A DNA stretch of 64,000 nucleotides from an uncultured Serinicoccus sp. (GTDB taxonomy: Bacteria > Actinomycetota > Actinomycetes > Actinomycetales > Dermatophilaceae). Position 1 is the first letter of the stretch; the number at the start of each line of letters is the position of its first letter. Positions 23,314 to 42,145 of this stretch are shown piece after piece. A model generated the notes under the pieces. That model was not told the DNA's origin. It saw nothing but the letters and a program-made list of their open reading frames with translations, and made no database searches. The stretch lies in the NCBI RefSeq assembly GCF_947500995.1, contig NZ_CANMUA010000001.1:372001-436000 (forward strand), in the 5' to 3' direction. The position numbers and the translations under genes are program-made.

Positions 23314-23666
23314 CGCACGCTCCTAGCGTCGGCCGGCGCACCCTCGGTGAGTCGGCGGGTGGTGGTGGTGAAGGCGGCCCAGCGGTCGGCCTGCTCGTCG
23401 GCGTGCCGCCGCCCCTGGGGGGTGAGGGCGTAGAACTTGCGCCCGGGTCCGCCCTCCCCCGGGCGCCACTCGACCTCGACGTGGCCGGCCTCCTCCAGCC
23501 GCCCGAGGAGCGGGTAGAGGGTGCCGCCCTTGACGGTGCCCAGGCCGGCCTGCGCCAACCGCTGGGTGATCGCGTAGCCGTAGCTGGGCCCCTCGAGCAG
23601 GACCCGGAGCACGCATACCCCCAGCACGCCGCGCAGCCACTCGCTGGGCCACTCGTCCGCCGTCAT
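23310..23666 (-). CDS. PadR family transcriptional regulator
   Basis: EGPSYGYAITQRL...GTVKGGTLYPLLGRLEEAGHVEVEWRPGEGGPGRKFYALTPQGR: canonical PadR winged helix. Confidence 0.95.
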   Translation of the reverse strand: MTADEWPSEWLRGVLGVCVLRVLLEGPSYGYAITQRLAQAGLGTVKGGTLYPLLGRLEEAGHVEVEWRPGEGGPGRKFYALTPQGRRHADEQADRWAAFTTTTRRLTEGAPADARSVR

Positions 23667-23724
23667 GACTAAATCGTATGCCTAACTAGTCAGGCACGTC
23701 AACTAGAGCGGGTGCCAGACGAGC

Positions 23725-23850
23725 GGGAACCCACCACAGGCGACGCCCGGTGGGGTCAGGGGCCACCGAGCGCCGTGAGTGGTTGCTCCTAGACCGACCA
23801 AGCGCCGGGTGTGGTTGCGCCAGCAACCACACCCGGCGCTCGGTCGGCGA
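23725..23850. repeat. REP-like double hairpin (family A copies)
   Basis: Alternating-orientation copies of CACCGAGCGCCGnGnnTGGTTG; best hairpin CCGACCAAGCGCCGGGTGTGGTTGC / GCAACCACACCCGGCGCTCGGTCGG. Confidence 0.8.
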
Positions 23851-23872
23851 GGAGAGCGACAGGGACGAGGGG

Positions 23873-24673
23873 TCAGCGGCCGGTGAACTCCGCCTTGCCG
23901 GGCCCCTGCTCGACGAAGGAGCGCATGCCGATCTCCCGGTCCTGCGTGGCGAAGACGCCGGCGAACTGCATGGCCTCGATGGCCAGGCCGGTCTCGAGGT
24001 CGCCGTCCAGACCACGGTCGATGGCCTCCTTGGCGGCCCGCAGCGCGAGGCTCGGGCCACCGACGTACCCGCGCACCATCTCCAGGGCCGTGGCGTGCGC
24101 CTGACCGGGGTCGCACACCCGGTCGACCAGGCCCATCTCGATCGCCTCGGCGGCATCGACCATGCGGCCGGTGAAGACGAGGTCCTTGGCCCGGGCCGGT
24201 CCGACGAGCCGGGCGAGCCGCTGGCTCCCTCCCGCGCCGGGGATGACGCCGAGCAGGATCTCCGGCTGCCCGAGCCGGGCGTCCGAGGCGGCGACGCGGA
24301 AGTCGGCGCAGAGCGCGAGCTCGTTGCCGGCGCCGAGGGCATACCCCTCGATCGCGGCGACCACCGGCTTGGGGATGCGCGCGACGGCGGAGAAGCACTC
24401 CTGGATGACCGGGGCGCGCCGGACCATGTCCGGGTAGGACATGTCCTGCATCTCCTTGATGTCGGCGCCGGCGGCGAAGACCTTCTCGCCGCCGTAGAGC
24501 ACGACGGCCGCGACCTCCTCGTCGTCGCCGACCAGGCGCGCCGCCTCGCCGAGGGCGTCCTGCACCTCGATCGACAGCGGGTTCATGCTCGGCCGGTCGA
24601 TGCGGACGGTGGCGACGCCGTCCTCGACCTCGACGCGGACGAGGTCGCTCGCCGTGGCGAGGGTGCGGCTCAC
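23873..24673 (-). CDS. Enoyl-CoA hydratase/isomerase family protein
   Basis: KVFAAGADIKEMQDM, VAAIEGYALGAGNELALCADFRVA, LGVIPGAGGSQRL. Confidence 0.93.
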   Translation of the reverse strand: MSRTLATASDLVRVEVEDGVATVRIDRPSMNPLSIEVQDALGEAARLVGDDEEVAAVVLYGGEKVFAAGADIKEMQDMSYPDMVRRAPVIQECFSAVARIPKPVVAAIEGYALGAGNELALCADFRVAASDARLGQPEILLGVIPGAGGSQRLARLVGPARAKDLVFTGRMVDAAEAIEMGLVDRVCDPGQAHATALEMVRGYVGGPSLALRAAKEAIDRGLDGDLETGLAIEAMQFAGVFATQDREIGMRSFVEQGPGKAEFTGR

Positions 24674-25269
24674 GCCTGGTCTCCCGGCGCACCGCCCCCG
24701 TCGGCGTTCCCGTCGGCGTTCCCGTCGCCGGGGGCCTGCTGGCCCCGGGAGCCGACGCTCAGCCACGGGCCGACCTCGGTCCCCTCGGGGGCGCCCTCGG
24801 GGAGGTCGGGCTCCTCGCCGCGCTCGACCTGCGCCTTGGCGATGACGTTGCGGTGCCAGAGCTGCAGCGCCTGCAGCAGCAGGCCGGTGGCGATCTGGAC
24901 CTTGGGCTTGGGCGGCTCGGAGCGGGCGATGATCTGCTCGACCGCCAGCACGAGGTTGCCGCTGGCGATGCCGGCCTTGACGAGGTTGACCCCCAGCGTC
25001 ACGTCGTTGCACCCGTTGAGCCGGGTGAAGAGCTCCTCGGGGACGCTGCTGGCGATCTGCCACTGGCCGTAGATGCGCATGATGTCGAACTGCTCGCCCT
25101 CGATGACCTTGACGAACAGCTTCTGCCCCTGCACCTCGAAGGCGACGTCGCCGGCCTTGTCCAGGTTGGGCGACATCTGCAGGTCCTGCAGCGCGTCGAG
25201 GACGCGACCGGTCAGCGGGTGCTCCTGCGGGGGCGGCGGGAAGTTGGGCAGCGAGGTCGGATCACTCAT
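24670..25269 (-). CDS. YbjN domain-containing protein
   Basis: LDALQDLQMSPNLDKAGDVAFEVQGQKLFVKVIEGEQFDIMRIYGQW resembles the YbjN fold. Confidence 0.7.
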   Translation of the reverse strand: MSDPTSLPNFPPPPQEHPLTGRVLDALQDLQMSPNLDKAGDVAFEVQGQKLFVKVIEGEQFDIMRIYGQWQIASSVPEELFTRLNGCNDVTLGVNLVKAGIASGNLVLAVEQIIARSEPPKPKVQIATGLLLQALQLWHRNVIAKAQVERGEEPDLPEGAPEGTEVGPWLSVGSRGQQAPGDGNADGNADGGGAPGDQA

Positions 25270-25339
25270 GGCTCCAACGTAACGGCTCGGCCCAGGTCCT
25301 GCGCAGCCCCGCCCGCCGGTGGCCCTACGCTGGGCCACC

Positions 25340-27538
25340 GTGCCCCCTCCCTCCCGGCCCCGCCGCAGCCTCGACCGCCCGCCGCCGCTGGGCGTGACGA
25401 CCACGGCGGAGGGCCCCGAGATCGCCGTGCTGGCGCGGCACGCCACCGCCGTCGAGCTCTGCCTGTCCACCCCCACCGGCGAGCGCCGGGTCCCGCTGAC
25501 CCGCTCCGCCCACGGGATCTGGTGGGACCTCGTGCCCGAGCTGGTGCCGGGGACGCGCTACGGCCTGCGGGTGCACGGTCCCTGGGCGCCCGACCAGGGC
25601 CACCGGCACAACCACGACAAGCTGCTGCTCGACCCCTACGCCGGAGCCGTCGAGGGGGAGGTGACCTGGCGGCCGGAGGTCTACGGGCACGTCGCCGGCG
25701 ACCACGGCTGGACCGACCCGGAGGCCCGCGACGACCGGGACTCGGCCCCGTTCGTGCCCCGCTCGGTGGTCGTCGACCACGGCACCTTCGACTGGGGCGG
25801 GGACGTCCGGCCCCAGGTGCCCTGGACCGACACGGTGCTCTACGAGGCGCACGTGCGCGGCCTGACCCGGCTGCACCCGGAGGTCCCGCCGGAGCAGCGG
25901 GGCACCTACGCGGCGCTCGGCCACCCCGCGGTGGTCGAGCACCTGACGAGCCTGGGGGTGACGACCCTCCAGCTGCTCCCCGTGCACGCCTTCACCTCCG
26001 AGCCCTCGCTGGTCCGGCGCGGCCTGACGAACTACTGGGGCTACAACTCCCTCGGCTTCTTCGCCCCGCACGCCCCCTACGCCGCCGCCCGCGACCCCCA
26101 GGGCGTCGTCGACGAGGTGAAGGGGGCCGTCCGCGCCCTGCACGGGGCGGGCATCGAGGTGGTCCTCGACGTCGTCTACAACCACACGGCCGAGCAGTCC
26201 TCCTGGGACGGCCCGACCCTCGGCCCGCGCGGCCTGGACAACCGCACCTACTACCGCCTCGACGACCGCGGGCGCGACATCGACGTCACCGGCTGCGGCA
26301 ACACCCTGGACCTGCGGGACCCGCAGGTGGCGCGGCTGGTCCTGGACTCGCTGCGGCACTGGGTCCAGGAGTTCCACGTCGACGGCTTCCGGTTCGACCT
26401 CGCCCCCGCGCTGGCGCGCGGACGCGACGACGCCTACGACCGCGAGCACGCCTTCCACGTGGCGCTCGAGACCGACCCGGTCCTCTCGCGGGTCAAGCTC
26501 GTCGCGGAGCCGTGGGACGTCGGGGTGCACGGGTGGCGGACCGGGCAGTTCCCCGCCGTCTTCGCCGAGTGGAACGACCGGTTCCGCGACACGGCCCGCA
26601 CCTTCTGGCTGGCCGACGTCGGCCGCCGCCTGCACGGGCACGGCGGCCACGGGGTGCGCGAGCTCGCGACCCGCCTGGCCGGCTCGGCCGACCTCTTCGG
26701 GCACGGCGGCCGGGGCCCCCTCGCCTCGGTCAACCTGGTCACCGCCCACGACGGCTTCACGCTGGCCGACCTCACGGCATACGAGCACAAGCACAACCAC
26801 GCCAACGGCGAGGACAACCGGGACGGCCACGGGGACAACCGGTCGTGGAACCACGGGGTCGAGGGGCCGACCGACGACCCCGAGGTGCTGGCCCGCCGCC
26901 GGCGCTCGGTCCGCAACCTGCTCGGGACCCTGCTGCTCGCCCCCGGGGTCCCGATGCTCGTGGCCGGTGACGAGGCGGGGCGCACCCAGCAGGGCAACAA
27001 CAACGCCTACTGCCAGGACTCCGAGCTGACCTGGCTGGACTGGGACCTCGAGGAGTGGCAGTCCGCGCTGCTGGCGGACACCCGGTCGCTGCTGGCCCTG
27101 CGCCGCGACCTCCCGCTGCTGCGCACGACCGACTTCCCGACCTTCGACGCCCTCCCCGGCCGCACGCGGTTGCGCTGGTTCGCCGAGGACGGCCACGTCC
27201 TGGGCGAGCACCAGTGGAACGACCCGCACCGCAGCACGCTCACGGCCCTCTTCGACACCCTGCACCACGACACCCCGGACGACGGTCGCCGCGCCGTCGC
27301 GGTGCTCCTGCACGCAGGCACCGCGCCGACCTCCCTGCGGCTGCCGGAGGTCGAGGACGTCCGGTCCTGGAACGTGCGCTTCACCAGCGGGAGCGCGGTG
27401 CCGGCAGGGTCGCGGGTGGACCCCGGCGGTGCGGTCGAGGTCGGGCCGACGAGCCTCACCGTGCTCACCGCGGCGCTCGGCGAGGCGGGCGACGGGGACC
27501 CGGCGACGCGCGTGGTTTCCGACGCGGAAGCCCGGTAG
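25340..27538 (+). CDS. glgX: Glycogen debranching enzyme
   Basis: GH13: VVLDVVYNHTAE, FHVDGFRFDLAPALAR, NYWGYNSLGFFAPH; GTG start near 25340. Confidence 0.95.
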   Translation: MPPPSRPRRSLDRPPPLGVTTTAEGPEIAVLARHATAVELCLSTPTGERRVPLTRSAHGIWWDLVPELVPGTRYGLRVHGPWAPDQGHRHNHDKLLLDPYAGAVEGEVTWRPEVYGHVAGDHGWTDPEARDDRDSAPFVPRSVVVDHGTFDWGGDVRPQVPWTDTVLYEAHVRGLTRLHPEVPPEQRGTYAALGHPAVVEHLTSLGVTTLQLLPVHAFTSEPSLVRRGLTNYWGYNSLGFFAPHAPYAAARDPQGVVDEVKGAVRALHGAGIEVVLDVVYNHTAEQSSWDGPTLGPRGLDNRTYYRLDDRGRDIDVTGCGNTLDLRDPQVARLVLDSLRHWVQEFHVDGFRFDLAPALARGRDDAYDREHAFHVALETDPVLSRVKLVAEPWDVGVHGWRTGQFPAVFAEWNDRFRDTARTFWLADVGRRLHGHGGHGVRELATRLAGSADLFGHGGRGPLASVNLVTAHDGFTLADLTAYEHKHNHANGEDNRDGHGDNRSWNHGVEGPTDDPEVLARRRRSVRNLLGTLLLAPGVPMLVAGDEAGRTQQGNNNAYCQDSELTWLDWDLEEWQSALLADTRSLLALRRDLPLLRTTDFPTFDALPGRTRLRWFAEDGHVLGEHQWNDPHRSTLTALFDTLHHDTPDDGRRAVAVLLHAGTAPTSLRLPEVEDVRSWNVRFTSGSAVPAGSRVDPGGAVEVGPTSLTVLTAALGEAGDGDPATRVVSDAEAR

Positions 27539-27548
27539 GTTGGTGCGG

Positions 27549-29639
<2,091 letters not shown>

Positions 29640-29650
29640 GAAGGAGCACG

Positions 29651-37353
<7,703 letters not shown>

Positions 37354-37360
37354 TGACTGA

Positions 37361-37398
37361 CCTCTCCCGCACCGGACGCGCGTCCGGTGCGGGAGAGG
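37361..37398. terminator. Perfect 38-bp palindrome between convergent genes; putative bidirectional terminator
   Basis: CCTCTCCCGCACCGGACGC|GCGTCCGGTGCGGGAGAGG, self-complementary with no mismatch, 8 nt after the fusion stop codon. Confidence 0.75.
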
Positions 37399-37434
37399 GT
37401 CCTCAGGGGTAGAGCGCGGTCACGGGCAGGGAAG

Positions 37435-38457
37435 TCAGTAGAGGGCGCTCATGAGGGCCTGGCGGGCCTTGGCGACGCGGGGGTCCTGGGCGCCGACGAC
37501 CTCGAAGAGCCCCAGCAGGTGGGTGCGGGCCCGGTCGCGGTCCTCCCCGGCGGTGCGGCGCACGGTCTCGACGAGCCGGCCGAAGCCGTCCTCCACGTGC
37601 CCGCCGACGAGGTCCACGTCGGCCGCATCCATCTGCGCCTGCACGTCGTCGGGCCGGTCGGCGGCAGCCTGCCGGACGGCGGCGAGGTCCATCCCGGAGG
37701 TGCGCTCCAGCAGCCTGACCTGCCCGAGGCCGAGACGGGCCAGCTCGTCGGAGGAGTCCTGGGCCAGCGCCTGCTCGTAGGCCGTGATCGCCGCGGCCCA
37801 GTCCCCGCGGTCGATCGCGTCGTAGGCCTCCTGGTGCAGCGGCGGCAGCTCGGCAGCCCCCTCGTCCTGCCCGTCGGCCTCGTCGCCCTGCTCCCCGGTG
37901 CCGTCGTCCTCGCCGACCTCGACCCGACCGGTCACGGCGTTCTGCACCGCCGCCTCGAGGAACTTCTCCAGCAGCTGGTCGACCTGCTCCATCGGCTGCA
38001 CGCCGAGGTAGAACGGCATGGGCTGACCGCTGAGCAGGCCCATGACGACCGGCAGGGAGGAGACCTGTCCGAAGACCTGCTGCAGCACGGGGGTGAGGGC
38101 CTGCAGGATGCCCGGGCTGCCGGCGACGTCGACCCCGGCCACCTGGAAGCGACCCCCCATGGTGCGGGCCCGCTCAGCCAGGTCGCGCAGGTGGGTGAGC
38201 GACTCCGGCAGCTGCGGCGTCCACAGCACCAGCACGACGGGCGTGGTGAGGCTGGCGTTGACGACCGACTCGAAGGTGTCGTCGCTCACCTGGACGAGCG
38301 CACCGCTGCGGCCGGGGACACCGCCCGCGGGTGCCCCCGCGGGCGCACCACCGGGCTGCTGCCCGGCAGCCGCGGTCGGGGCACCGGGACGGGAGGACAG
38401 CGCGGAGAGGTCGACGGCACCGCGCAGGGCGGCGGAGGAGAAGGGCTGCTGGCTCAT
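37435..38457 (-). CDS. Thioredoxin-like/TPR co-chaperone (YbbN/CnoX-like), active-site cysteines absent
   Basis: Thioredoxin-like N-terminus (TPVVLVLWTPQLPESL) and C-terminal TPR-like helices. Confidence 0.85.
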   Translation of the reverse strand: MSQQPFSSAALRGAVDLSALSSRPGAPTAAAGQQPGGAPAGAPAGGVPGRSGALVQVSDDTFESVVNASLTTPVVLVLWTPQLPESLTHLRDLAERARTMGGRFQVAGVDVAGSPGILQALTPVLQQVFGQVSSLPVVMGLLSGQPMPFYLGVQPMEQVDQLLEKFLEAAVQNAVTGRVEVGEDDGTGEQGDEADGQDEGAAELPPLHQEAYDAIDRGDWAAAITAYEQALAQDSSDELARLGLGQVRLLERTSGMDLAAVRQAAADRPDDVQAQMDAADVDLVGGHVEDGFGRLVETVRRTAGEDRDRARTHLLGLFEVVGAQDPRVAKARQALMSALY

Positions 38458-38509
38458 GTCTCCAGGGTATGCCGTGGGCGCCCGGGCCCCGAACGCCCCG
38501 GGGCCGACC

Positions 38510-39613
38510 TCACTCGCCGGAGGCGTCCACCAGCTGCTCGGTCGCGGCCAGCATCTCCGGCTTGAAGTCGACGTCCTCGGACGGCGCCCGCATCCCCACG
38601 AAGACGGAGGTCCGCAGGGTGGCCTGCTCGGTCAGCACCTCGCTGTCCTGGAAGACCCGGAACTCCTCGGGCGTGGTGAGCTCGCTGCCCTGGTTGACGA
38701 CGAACTGGGTGTCGCGCAGCAGCGAGCCCATGACGAAGCCGCTGCCGTCCTCGAAGAGCAGGGTGACGACGTCGTCGGAGACCAGCCAGTTCTTCTCCCG
38801 CAGGCTCGCCTGGCCCGAGAGGGCGTCAGCCTGGTCCTCGGCGGCCTGGCGCACCGACGGCGCGTAGCCGTGGGTGCGGTAGTCCGGCACCTCGTCCGGC
38901 TGGGGCCACTCGGTGTAGGCGCCCACGGACCGGAGCAGCTCGCGCGGCTGCATGGTGAGGTCGCCCTGGTCACCGCGCAGCACCGGGCTGCCCTCGGAGC
39001 GCGGGTCGAAGGTGGGGACCTGGGTGTCCGGCAGCATCGGCGCCTCCCAAGTGATCCGGAAGTCCCCGCTCTCGCCGCTCTCGCTGGAGAGCAGGTGCAG
39101 GACGGGCGCGCCGTCCTCGGGGACGGTCTGCACGAGCAGGTATGCCGCGTCCTGGTCGTCCTCGCGGCTGATGGCCAGCACGTTCGGCTCGACCGGGGTC
39201 TCCTCGAGGTCCACCTCGGCCGGCTCACCGGTCACCGGCTCGAGCCGGTCGGCGGCCCGGTGGGCCCGCAGCACGCTGCCGGCCATGGACGCCTCCTGGG
39301 CCTCCTCGATGTCGTCACCGTCGCCCTGGTCGGCGCGGACCCGCTGGGTGAGAACCTCGGTGGCGACCTCCTCGGCCTCGTCCAGCGGCAGCGCGGCGGT
39401 CTCGGCGTCGGTGGTCATCTCCACCGTCTGGCCGGTCGCGTCGGCGGTGCCCGACCCGGCGTCGTCGGTCGACGCGGCGTCGTCGGCGGTGGCGCTGGAG
39501 TTGCCCCCGGCGGCGTCGGTGGTGGCGTCGCCGCCGGTGTCGTCACCGGAGCAAGCGGCAAGAACGAGGGCCGAGCTCAGCGTGGCGGCGGCGGTGATCC
39601 TGGAGAACTTCAT
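38510..39613 (-). CDS. Putative lipoprotein
   Basis: MKFSRITAAATLSSALVLAACSGDD: signal peptide with lipobox LAAC, followed by Asp/Thr/Ala-rich linker. Confidence 0.8.
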   Translation of the reverse strand: MKFSRITAAATLSSALVLAACSGDDTGGDATTDAAGGNSSATADDAASTDDAGSGTADATGQTVEMTTDAETAALPLDEAEEVATEVLTQRVRADQGDGDDIEEAQEASMAGSVLRAHRAADRLEPVTGEPAEVDLEETPVEPNVLAISREDDQDAAYLLVQTVPEDGAPVLHLLSSESGESGDFRITWEAPMLPDTQVPTFDPRSEGSPVLRGDQGDLTMQPRELLRSVGAYTEWPQPDEVPDYRTHGYAPSVRQAAEDQADALSGQASLREKNWLVSDDVVTLLFEDGSGFVMGSLLRDTQFVVNQGSELTTPEEFRVFQDSEVLTEQATLRTSVFVGMRAPSEDVDFKPEMLAATEQLVDASGE

Positions 39614-39650
39614 AACGATATGGTAAACATCGGGGACAGGTGGGGGGAAA

Positions 39651-40418
39651 TCAGCGATCTCCCAGGCTCGTGCCTGCGTCGGCGGCCCGACGGTCGCGCA
39701 CCCGCACCCCGTCGTCGTCGGCCGGCCCGCTCACGACCCGCTCCAGGACGAGGTAGAACGCGTAGATCGCGAGCAGCGCCGCCGTGACGTGCAGCAGGAG
39801 CGCCAGCGCGACCCCGACGATCACCCCGGCCGGCCAGTACCGTCCCCAGGACACGGCGAGCACGCTCGGCACCACGACCGCGAAGAGCGCCCCGAGCGCC
39901 AGCTCGACCGGCCACGGGCGGTCCCCCATCCACGGCACGACCGAGACGAGGTCGAAGAAGTCGAGGGTCGCGGCCGTGCCGAGCAGGGTGACGAGCCCCA
40001 GCAGGCCGACCAGCTGCCCCCGCTGGCGCAGGGCGCGGCTGGCCCACAGCGTGCCGATGGTGACGGCCGCCCACATCAGCCAGGCCCGCACCCGTCCGGT
40101 GCCCAGCCCGATCATCGCCGTCCGGAACACCCGGTCCGCCTCGTGCCGACCGATCTCGGGTCCCTCGAAGCTCCCGGGGCAGACCAGGGCGTCGTGCAGG
40201 ACGGCGGCCGGGAGGAAGTCACCGCTCGTGGGCACCAGCCAGGTGAAGAGGTGGGGCACCGACGCGAAGTCGGTGGTGAAGCCGGCGGGCACGACGAAGG
40301 TCGCGCCGCCCTCCTCGACGTAGCCGACCGGCTGCAGCAGCACGAAGTCGCGCCCGTCCACGCTGCGCACCTCGAGGCGCAGCGGTCCCCCGGTCTGCGG
40401 GTCGACGAACTCCCCCAT
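39651..40418 (-). CDS. DUF1353-like domain membrane protein
   Basis: FVVPAGFTTDFASVPHLFTWLVPTSGDFLPAAVLHDALV matches the DUF1353 pattern; C-terminal TM segments. Confidence 0.8.
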   Translation of the reverse strand: MGEFVDPQTGGPLRLEVRSVDGRDFVLLQPVGYVEEGGATFVVPAGFTTDFASVPHLFTWLVPTSGDFLPAAVLHDALVCPGSFEGPEIGRHEADRVFRTAMIGLGTGRVRAWLMWAAVTIGTLWASRALRQRGQLVGLLGLVTLLGTAATLDFFDLVSVVPWMGDRPWPVELALGALFAVVVPSVLAVSWGRYWPAGVIVGVALALLLHVTAALLAIYAFYLVLERVVSGPADDDGVRVRDRRAADAGTSLGDR

Positions 40419-40423
40419 GGGGT

Positions 40424-41407
40424 CTACCTCCTGCTGGTCGCGAACCTGTCGGTCGCCCGGACGAGGGCGTCCAGGGTGCCCGGCTCGGAGAACGCGTGCC
40501 CCGCGTCGGGGACCACCGTGAAGTCGGCGTGCGGCAGCCGCGCGGCGAGGTCGAAGGCCGTGCGCGCCGGCGTGCACATGTCCAGCCGGCCCTGGACGAT
40601 CACCGTGGGGATGGGGGCCAGCGCCGGGGCCTGGTCGAGCAGCGCACCCTCCCGTAGGAAGCCGCCGTGCACGAAGTAGTGGTTCTCGATCCGGGCGAAG
40701 GCCACCGCCTGCTGCGGCTCGGTCGCCTTCCGGAAGGCCTCCTCGTCCGGCTCCACCGTGATGACCCGTGACTCCCAGCCGCTCCACGCCACGGCGGCGG
40801 GGACGTGGACCGCGGGGTCGGGGTCGAAGAGCAGCTCGTGGTAGGCCAGCTGCATCTCGTGCCGCCGCTCCGGGGCCACCGGCGCCGCGAAGTCGGCCCA
40901 GTGGTCGGGGTAGACGTGCTCGAGGTGGCCCCGCTCGTACATCCAGGACAGCTCGGACGGGCGCAGGGTGAAGATGCCGCGCAGCACCAGCTCGCTCACC
41001 CGGTCGGGGTGGGCCTGCGCGTAGGCCAGGGACAGGCAGGACCCCCACGACCCGCCGAAGACCTGCCAGGTCCCGATGCCGAGGTGCTCCCGGATGTGCT
41101 CCATGTCGGCGACGAGGTGGCCGGTCGTGTTGGTCGCCCAGACGGCGGGGTCCACCGTGGTCGACGCGTGCGGGGTGGAGCGCCCGGCCATCCGCTGGTC
41201 GACCAGGACGATGCGGTAGCGCTCGGGGTCGAACACCCGGCGCTGCTTCGGGCTCGTGCCGCTGCCCGGGCCGCCGTGCACGAAGATGACGGGCTTGCCC
41301 TCCGGGTTGCCGGACTGCTCGACGTAGACCTGGTGACCCTGCCCCACGGCCAGCATCTCGGTCCGGTAGGGCTCGATCTCGGGGTAGAAGGTCCGCCGCT
41401 CGCTCAT
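40424..41407 (-). CDS. pip: Prolyl aminopeptidase (proline iminopeptidase)
   Basis: VIFVHGGPGSGTSPKQRRVFDPERYRIVLVDQRMAGRSTPHA, FGGSWGSCLSLAYAQAHPDRV. Confidence 0.93.
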   Translation of the reverse strand: MSERRTFYPEIEPYRTEMLAVGQGHQVYVEQSGNPEGKPVIFVHGGPGSGTSPKQRRVFDPERYRIVLVDQRMAGRSTPHASTTVDPAVWATNTTGHLVADMEHIREHLGIGTWQVFGGSWGSCLSLAYAQAHPDRVSELVLRGIFTLRPSELSWMYERGHLEHVYPDHWADFAAPVAPERRHEMQLAYHELLFDPDPAVHVPAAVAWSGWESRVITVEPDEEAFRKATEPQQAVAFARIENHYFVHGGFLREGALLDQAPALAPIPTVIVQGRLDMCTPARTAFDLAARLPHADFTVVPDAGHAFSEPGTLDALVRATDRFATSRR

Positions 41408-41432
41408 CCCCCGACGGTAGCGCTCCCGTCGG

Positions 41433-41575
41433 CCTGAGCAGAGAAACAGGCCCGGCGCAGGGGTTGCAGCACCTGCCTCGGGCACGTCTCTCTGCTCAGG
41501 CGCAGGTGAGGGCGCGCTTCTCTGCTCAGGCTCAGGCGCAGGTGAGGGCGTGAGGGCGCGCTTCTGTGCTCAGGC
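41433..41575. repeat. Intergenic short repeats (family B) with 12-bp inverted copies
   Basis: TCTCTGCTCAGG...CGCAGGTGAGGGCGCGCTT repeated from 41489, 41519 and (degenerate) ~41562; inverted CCTGAGCAGAGA at 41433-41444. Confidence 0.75.
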
Positions 41576-42145
41576 CGGGTGGCGCACCATGCGCAGCTCG
41601 ACGACCCCGTCGTGGCCGTCGAGGTTCTCCGCCCCGTCCAGGGCGAACCCCTGCCGCTCGTAGAAGCGGACGGCCCGGTGGTTGCCCCGCGCCACCCAGA
41701 GGTATGCCGACCGCTCGCCGAGGGTGCGCAGGAGCAGCTCCTGCGCGAGGCCGCTCCCCTGGTGCTCGGGGGCGACGTTGAGCGACCAGACCTGGTGCGG
41801 GACCGGCGCGTCCTCCTCGCGCGCCGGGCCGTGCATGCAGAAGCCGGCCGGCTCGCCCCCGACCAGGGCGACGAGGAAGCCGCGCCCGTCGTCGGCGACC
41901 CGCCCCTGGGCGTACGCCGCGGCGACCTGCTCCCACAGCGGCCGGAACTGCTCCGGCTCCAGCGCGTCGACGACCTCGTCGGCCATGATGCCGCGGTAGG
42001 TCTCCCGCCAGACCCGGGCGTGCAGCAGGGCGAACGGCTCGGGGTCCCCGAGCCGCGGCTCCCGGATCTCCCAGGCACCGGGCACCCCGTCCGCGACCCC
42101 GGCGTCCCGGGCGGGCGGGACGCCGTCGTCGTCTGGCCCCGTCAC
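41570..42145 (-). CDS. GNAT family N-acetyltransferase
   Basis: [22 protein letters not shown] acetyl-CoA loop; [14 protein letters not shown]. Confidence 0.9.
   Translation of the reverse strand: MTGPDDDGVPPARDAGVADGVPGAWEIREPRLGDPEPFALLHARVWRETYRGIMADEVVDALEPEQFRPLWEQVAAAYAQGRVADDGRGFLVALVGGEPAGFCMHGPAREEDAPVPHQVWSLNVAPEHQGSGLAQELLLRTLGERSAYLWVARGNHRAVRFYERQGFALDGAENLDGHDGVVELRMVRHPA

Noticed and set aside
39651-40418. DUF1353-like gene as evidence of a prophage
   Set aside because: DUF1353 also occurs in phages, but no integrase, structural or lysis genes are nearby and the protein has a chromosomal-type membrane extension.
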